DNA of 64,000 nt from Burkholderiaceae bacterium (GTDB lineage Bacteria > Pseudomonadota > Gammaproteobacteria > Burkholderiales > Burkholderiaceae_B), in assembly GCA_020851995.1 (NCBI GenBank), contig JADZBO010000015.1:1-64000 (forward strand), written 5' to 3'. The number at the start of each line of letters is the position of its first letter. The first letter of the stretch is position 1. Below the pieces are notes generated by a model. It made no database searches and was not told the DNA's origin. It worked only from the letters and a program-made list of their open reading frames with translations. Made by a program: the position numbers and the translations under genes. Positions 59,314 through 64,000 of this stretch are shown here, one piece after another.

Positions 59314-61011
59314 CCTGGTGCCCGATTTGCCGTACCGGTCCAGCGCATATTGCAACATGCCGCGGGCGAGTTCGCCTTCACCTAAAAACACCCTTCCCAG
59401 GCCTTCCTGCTCGAGCATTTGGGCCTCTTCCTCGTTATGGGTGCGAAGCACGACCTCAATGGTCGGGTTCAAGGTGCGGGCCGTCGTAATCATTTGTCGG
59501 GCGGCGATCGGATCGGGCGTTGCAACAACCAGCATATCCGCATGCATGATATGGGCCTGGATCAGGACCGCCGGATCGCTCGCGTTGCCATAGACTGCGG
59601 CAATCCCTAGTTTGCGCAACTGTTCCACGCGTTCGCGATCCTGTTCGGCCACGACATGGGGAACGCCGTGTGCGAGCAGGGCGTCGGAGATTCGCCTTCC
59701 CACACGGCCGTAGCCTACCAGCACGACCTGGCCGGACAGGTATTTGTGGTCTGTCGAGGTCGGCAATTGGGATAGTGGATCATCTGGCATTTCAAGCCGG
59801 CGGGCGAGCGCGGATTTGTCTCTCAGCCAGGACTGCAATGGCCCGATTGTCTTGAACACCAGTGGGTTGAGGGCGATCGAAATCAGTGCGGCGGCGAGGA
59901 TCAGGCTGCGACCATCAGCGGGCAATAGCCCGAGGCTGACACCGAGCCCCGCCAGGATGAATGAGAATTCGCCGATCTGCGCGAGGCTCCCCCCCACGGT
60001 GAGGGCGGTATTCAGAGGATAGCGGAAGGCCAGCACGATCAGCGCTGTGATGATCGGCGTGCCCAGCATGATCACGCACAGAATGAGCAGGATACGCAGA
60101 GGCTGATCCAGGATCACCGTCGGATCGAAGAGCATGCCGACTGAAACGAAAAACAGTACCGAGAAGGCATCCCGCAGCGGCAGGGATTCTTCGGCAGCAC
60201 GGTGGCTGAATTCCGATTCCCGCATCATCATTCCCGCAAAGAACGCGCCGAGCGCGAACGACACACCGAACAACTTTGATGCCAGAAACGCGACCGTCAC
60301 CGCGCCCGCGATGACGCAGAGCGTAAAAATCTCGCGCGATCCGGTGCGCGCCGCCTGCCAAAGCAGCCAGGGAAATGCCTTTCGGCCCACCACCACCATC
60401 AGCACGATGAACGCAACGACCTTGAGGAGCGTAATTTCGATGGTGAACCAGAGAGAATCCTGCGTCTCGGTGGGCGCCGCACCCGAAATGAGCCCGGCCA
60501 GCGGTGGAATCAGAACCAGCACCAGCACCATGGCAATATCCTGCACGACGACCCATCCAACGGTGATGTGTCCGTTCATGGAGTCGAGTTGTCCCTGGGC
60601 CACAAGCGCCCGCAGGAGAACAGCAGTACTGGCCACGGAGATCGAAAGTCCAAAGACCAGAGCAGCGCCCGCACTGAACCCCCACAAGTGTGCCAGCCCA
60701 GCACCGAGGGCTGTCGCGGCAGCGATTTGCAGCAGCGCGCCCGGAACGGCGATTTTGCGTACCTTGAGCAGATCGTCCAGCGAAAAGTGCAGCCCGACAC
60801 CGAACATCAGCAGCATGATGCCGATTTCAGAGAGTTCGCCGGCAATTTCGACGTCCGCGATATAGCCCGGGGTAAACGGTCCGATCAGAACGCCGGCCAA
60901 CAGGTAGCCCACCAGCGCTGGAATGCGGATCCGGACCGCGATGAAGCCCATGATGAGCGCGAGCCCGAGCGCTGAGGCGAGGGTGGTAATAAGCGGAAGC
61001 TGGTGGGACAT
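59311..61011 (-). CDS. CPA2-family cation:proton antiporter with TrkA-N domain (KefB/YbaL-like)
   Basis: A 566-residue protein. About 12 membrane helices form a sodium/hydrogen exchanger domain (residues about 1-390; QIAAATALGAGLAHLWGFSA, MRESEFSHRAAEESLPLRDA, GGSLAQIGEFSFILAGLGV). A TrkA-N/RCK domain then binds nucleotide (VVLVGYGRVGRRISDALLAH; TPDPIAARQMITTARTLNP). It exports K+ or Na+ in exchange for protons at the inner membrane. YbaL is the nearest well-known relative. It converges with slyX and is divergent from wecB. Confidence 0.88.
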   Translation of the reverse strand: MSHQLPLITTLASALGLALIMGFIAVRIRIPALVGYLLAGVLIGPFTPGYIADVEIAGELSEIGIMLLMFGVGLHFSLDDLLKVRKIAVPGALLQIAAATALGAGLAHLWGFSAGAALVFGLSISVASTAVLLRALVAQGQLDSMNGHITVGWVVVQDIAMVLVLVLIPPLAGLISGAAPTETQDSLWFTIEITLLKVVAFIVLMVVVGRKAFPWLLWQAARTGSREIFTLCVIAGAVTVAFLASKLFGVSFALGAFFAGMMMRESEFSHRAAEESLPLRDAFSVLFFVSVGMLFDPTVILDQPLRILLILCVIMLGTPIITALIVLAFRYPLNTALTVGGSLAQIGEFSFILAGLGVSLGLLPADGRSLILAAALISIALNPLVFKTIGPLQSWLRDKSALARRLEMPDDPLSQLPTSTDHKYLSGQVVLVGYGRVGRRISDALLAHGVPHVVAEQDRERVEQLRKLGIAAVYGNASDPAVLIQAHIMHADMLVVATPDPIAARQMITTARTLNPTIEVVLRTHNEEEAQMLEQEGLGRVFLGEGELARGMLQYALDRYGKSGTR

Positions 61012-61173
61012 GTCAGATTGCTTGGTCGGTCTTCGACTGGAAAGGCAAGTGCTATTTAACCACTACAGCGTCACGGAACTCATGCCGACCTGCGTTAACA
61101 TCGTGCCGTCGGCCGGCATCTCGCCCGCATTGAACAATTCTTCGGTGCGCACTCGGAACAGCATTGCAAGCTC

Positions 61174-62334
61174 ATGTCACGCATCAAGGTACTGACCATC
61201 TTCGGAACCCGCCCTGAAGCCATCAAGATGGCTCCGCTGGTGTGTGCGTTGCAGGCAGATCCACAGGTTGAGAGCGTGGTGTGCGTGACGGGTCAGCATC
61301 GCGAAATGCTCGATCAGGTGATGCAGCTATTCGCGTTGCGCGCTGATTTCGATCTTGAAGTGATGGTACCCGACCAGACGCTCAACGGGCTCTTTGCCCG
61401 CGTGATCGATCGCATCGATGGCGTAATTGCGCAGGTGCGGCCTGATTTTGTGCTCGTGCATGGTGATACCAGTTCTGCATCTGCTTGCGCGCTTGCCGCA
61501 TTTCATCGTCGCATCCGGGTCGGCCATGTTGAAGCAGGCCTGCGCACCGGTGACCTTGAGCGTCCGTTTCCCGAAGAAATGAACCGTCGGGTCGTGGATG
61601 TGGTGAGCGATTTCATGTTTGCTCCAACTCAGACTTCCCGCCACAACCTGCTGACCGAGAATCTGTCAGGGAAAATCGTCGTGACCGGGAATACCGTGAT
61701 CGATGCGCTTGCGATGACGACGGAACGCTTGAAAACAGATCCGGCGCTGGCTGACCAGGTCAAGGCACGGTATCCATGGATTGACGCACAGCGCAAGGTC
61801 TTGCTGGTGACTGGCCATCGCCGGGAAAGTTTCGGCGAGGGCTTCGTTAATATCTCTGATGCTCTTGCTGATCTGGCCGAAAGGCCGGATCTTCAAATCA
61901 TTTATCCCGTTCATTTAAATCCGCAGGTTCGCGGTATCGTGATGCCCCGTTTGGGCGATCTGCCCAACGTCCACCTCATTGATCCGGTCGATTATCTGGA
62001 TTTTGTCTGGCTGATGCAGCGGGCCGACCTGATTCTCACTGACTCTGGTGGCGTTCAGGAGGAAGCTCCGTACCTCGGCAAACCTGTGCTGGTGATGCGC
62101 GATGTGACCGAGCGCCCGGAAGCTGTGCAGGCAGGTACCGTTGCCCTCGTGGGAGCGGATCGGCGGCGAATTCATCAAGCGGTTGCCCGTTTGCTTGACG
62201 ATGAGTCGTCGGCAGCGGGATTTCAGCGGCGGATTAATCCCTATGGGGACGGTAGGGCGTGCGGACGGATCGTGTCAGCGCTTCTTGGCAGGACATTTGA
62301 AGAGTTTTCTACTGCCGCCGAACGCGCCGTTTGA
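61174..62334 (+). CDS. wecB: UDP-N-acetylglucosamine 2-epimerase (non-hydrolysing)
   Basis: A 386-residue GT-B-fold epimerase: RIKVLTIFGTRPEAIKMAPL, VCVTGQHREMLDQV, HGDTSSASACALAAFH, VGHVEAGLRTGDLERPFPEE, LLVTGHRRESFG and DSGGVQEEAPYLGKPVLVMR. It converts UDP-GlcNAc to UDP-ManNAc for surface polysaccharide or enterobacterial-common-antigen-like synthesis in the cytoplasm. It opens the polysaccharide locus at the right edge. The length is typical. Confidence 0.93.
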   Translation: MSRIKVLTIFGTRPEAIKMAPLVCALQADPQVESVVCVTGQHREMLDQVMQLFALRADFDLEVMVPDQTLNGLFARVIDRIDGVIAQVRPDFVLVHGDTSSASACALAAFHRRIRVGHVEAGLRTGDLERPFPEEMNRRVVDVVSDFMFAPTQTSRHNLLTENLSGKIVVTGNTVIDALAMTTERLKTDPALADQVKARYPWIDAQRKVLLVTGHRRESFGEGFVNISDALADLAERPDLQIIYPVHLNPQVRGIVMPRLGDLPNVHLIDPVDYLDFVWLMQRADLILTDSGGVQEEAPYLGKPVLVMRDVTERPEAVQAGTVALVGADRRRIHQAVARLLDDESSAAGFQRRINPYGDGRACGRIVSALLGRTFEEFSTAAERAV

Positions 62335-62369
62335 AATTGATTCAGTTGAGTCGATCCCCGATTCTGGAG

Positions 62370-62484
62370 AGGGATTGGAACTAAGTTATATAACCAAAAT
62401 TAATCAAAGATATATATGCTTTTACTACTAAATTAATATTTAATAGTAGAATCCCTAGCTTATCTGATTATCCGTCAATACTTT
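62370..62484. promoter_or_regulatory. AT-rich leader of the polysaccharide locus
   Basis: This stretch is far richer in A and T than its surroundings. Within it, CTACTA (62426-62431) and TAGTAG (62445-62450) flank an AT core as a 25-bp imperfect palindrome. TATATATG (62409-62416) and TAATATTTAAT offer -10-like elements. It probably carries the promoter for the downstream epimerase/dehydratase; exact start sites cannot be read. Confidence 0.5.
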
Positions 62485-64000
62485 ATGCGCAAGTCAACAA
62501 TCGATACGATCTCCGAGGCGACATTGGCGAGATCGTTGTTGCAGTTGCCGCGCCCAATCAAGCGTCTGGTCGCGTTGGCCGTCGATGGGTTCATGTGCAT
62601 TTTCGCCACGTGGGCAGCGTTATCGCTCCGCCTTGAAACGTGGGTCGGGTTAACTCCGCAATTCCTGGTTGCGTCTGCTTTGTCGCTGGTGGTTGGACTA
62701 TATCTTTTTACACGATTTGGTCTGTATCGGGCGATTTTCCGGTATTCGGGCTGGAATGCAATGATGGGGGTGATCAAGGCCTTTGTACTTTATGGCCTGA
62801 TTTACATGGTGGTGTTCACGTTCGTCGGAGTCGGTGGCGTACCGCGGACAGTTGGCATTATCCAGCCCATGCTGCTGATCATTGGTGTCGGCACGAGCCG
62901 TGTGCTGGTCCGCCATTTACTCAATGCTCATAATCAAAAGATCCGTTCAAAAAACAAAGCGCGCGGCGTCCTGATTTATGGCGCGGGGTTTGCCGGGCAG
63001 CAACTGGCGGCCGCCATGGCCGCTGCGCCAGAGTTCCGGGTTGTCGGATTCATTGACGATGACAAGCGGATGCAAGGCCATCACCTCGATGGCAGGAGAA
63101 TTCACGATCCCGCCAGCCTCGGCGAATTGATTCGATCCCGGGGCGTGGACGATATTCTCCTGGCGGTTCCCTCCGCCACAAAACTTCAGCGTGCGGCGAT
63201 TATTGAAAAGCTGCTTGCCTATCCTGTACAGGTGCGCACACTGCCCGCCATCACCGATCTGGCGTCCGGTCGGGTGACGCTGAGCGATGTGCGCAATGTC
63301 GAAATTGAAGATCTGCTGGGGCGTGATACGGTTGCACCGGACGACAAGCTGCTGGCGATGCATAATCGCGGCAAAGTCGTGATGGTCAGCGGGGCCGGGG
63401 GGAGCATCGGCGGCGAGTTGTGCCGGCAGATTCTGCGAACCGGGCCCTCCCGACTGTTGCTGGTCGATCACAGCGAATATGCGCTCTACGAGATCCATCA
63501 GGCATTGCTTGCAATGGCCCAGTCGTTGCGTCTTTCACAGACGGTGGTGGTGCCACTGCTGGGATCGGTGCTCGACGAAACCCGCATGCGCGACATCATG
63601 CAAACCTGGCATCCGGCTACTGTTTACCACGCTGCCGCGTACAAGCATGTTCCGATGGTCGAGCATAACCTCGCCCAGGGTCTGCGAAACAACATCATCG
63701 GCACCTTCGTGCTTGCGCGCGCATCGCGCGAATTCAACGTCAGTCAGTTTGTGCTGATCAGCACGGACAAGGCCGTGCGCCCGACCAATGTCATGGGCGC
63801 CAGCAAACGGCTTGCCGAGCAGCTTCTGCAGGCACTTGCCACGCAATCGATGTTCAGCGGTTCAGCAAACCCGGCAACCTGTTTCTCGATGGTCCGATTT
63901 GGCAATGTGCTCGATTCGTCGGGATCCGTGGTGCCGCTGTTTCGTAAGCAGATTCAGGGCGGTGGGCCGGTCACGCTGACGCATCCGGATGTGACCCGCT
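62485..64000 (+). CDS. Nucleoside-diphosphate sugar 4,6-dehydratase/epimerase (WbpM/CapD type), 3' end missing
   Basis: The frame is open from ATG 62485 to the window end, giving about 505 residues. The N-terminus has about four membrane helices (FMCIFATWAALSL, FLVASALSLVVGLYLF and two more). Then comes a Rossmann motif (LIYGAGFAGQQLAAAM) and the catalytic dehydratase domain with GAGGSIGGELCRQIL, YHAAAYKHVPMVEHN, LISTDKAVRPTNVMGASKR. In the last motif Met replaces the usual catalytic Tyr, as in WbpM/FlaA1-type enzymes. It modifies UDP-GlcNAc for O-antigen or capsule. It is separated from wecB by an AT-rich leader. It is cut by the window, not broken. Confidence 0.9.
   Translation, partial: MRKSTIDTISEATLARSLLQLPRPIKRLVALAVDGFMCIFATWAALSLRLETWVGLTPQFLVASALSLVVGLYLFTRFGLYRAIFRYSGWNAMMGVIKAFVLYGLIYMVVFTFVGVGGVPRTVGIIQPMLLIIGVGTSRVLVRHLLNAHNQKIRSKNKARGVLIYGAGFAGQQLAAAMAAAPEFRVVGFIDDDKRMQGHHLDGRRIHDPASLGELIRSRGVDDILLAVPSATKLQRAAIIEKLLAYPVQVRTLPAITDLASGRVTLSDVRNVEIEDLLGRDTVAPDDKLLAMHNRGKVVMVSGAGGSIGGELCRQILRTGPSRLLLVDHSEYALYEIHQALLAMAQSLRLSQTVVVPLLGSVLDETRMRDIMQTWHPATVYHAAAYKHVPMVEHNLAQGLRNNIIGTFVLARASREFNVSQFVLISTDKAVRPTNVMGASKRLAEQLLQALATQSMFSGSANPATCFSMVRFGNVLDSSGSVVPLFRKQIQGGGPVTLTHPDVTR

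Noticed and set aside
59142-59381. Minus-strand frame with PAQSAPTD repeats as a secreted repeat protein.
   Set aside because: It is the translation of the 24-bp intergenic repeat and overlaps two convergent genes without a start signal.

Overview
The window reads as a chromosomal segment of a GC-rich betaproteobacterium, most likely order Burkholderiales. The evidence is the guaA 3' end at the left edge, a leuC-leuD-leuB-asd-fimV-truA-trpF run, a type II homoserine kinase next to a BPSS1780-type membrane protein, a Bug/TctC binding protein, and many overlapping start/stop codons. This placement is inference from gene content and order; no 16S or other marker search was possible.

Layout. 1-58 is the end of guaA. 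59-2743 is a decayed, gene-poor accessory strip: a complete RHH/ParE toxin-antitoxin pair with a palindromic operator, a frameshifted ABC-permease remnant, a lipoprotein and an orphan antitoxin. 2744-8685 holds a lipid-kinase/phosphoesterase operon, an ExoD-like protein, an SUMF1-fold protein paired with a periplasmic histidine phosphatase, and a CIA30 protein paired with an alpha/beta hydrolase. 8695-14016 is a divergent redox cassette: a c-type haem DUF1924 protein, a dihaem cytochrome, a PepSY protein and a ferric-reductase-like flavocytochrome on one strand, and PepSY-response regulator-histidine kinase on the other, with an inverted-repeat operator between them. 14265-19766 encodes a selenocysteine formate dehydrogenase (alpha with in-frame UGA and SECIS hairpin, beta, gamma) plus FdhE. 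19884-31637 is catabolic: hydrolase, MFS transporter, two DSD1-family PLP enzymes, a kinase/SDR/acyl-CoA dehydrogenase trio, DUF296, a Bug protein and a double-hotdog thioesterase.

31875-41153 is a compact Tad-like pilus operon in which almost every junction overlaps: Flp-like pilin, TadG-like protein, pseudopilin-like protein, an unknown exported protein, CpaB, secretin CpaC, a TadA/CpaF ATPase with an N-terminal FHA domain, TadB, TadC and a DUF192 protein. It lacks recognisable TadZ, TadD and prepilin peptidase. 41162-48454 is housekeeping (thrB, dusA, CBS protein, YihY, DUF2069, selO). 48547-57237 is amino-acid biosynthesis (aroC, leuCDB, asd, trpF) with fimV and truA, then a tRNA-Val(GAC) with terminator, a CorA-type transporter, slyX and a CPA2 antiporter. 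61174-64000 opens a surface-polysaccharide locus (wecB and a WbpM/CapD-type sugar epimerase/dehydratase that runs off the end).

The most distinctive points are the FHA-fused Tad motor in an operon with unrecognised parts, the selenoprotein formate dehydrogenase, the haem/PepSY/ferric-reductase cassette with its two-component system, and a recurrent habit of short tandem repeats. Three of these repeats begin at stop codons, one triplicates a start codon, and one forms a 54-residue coupled ORF between DUF2069 and selO.
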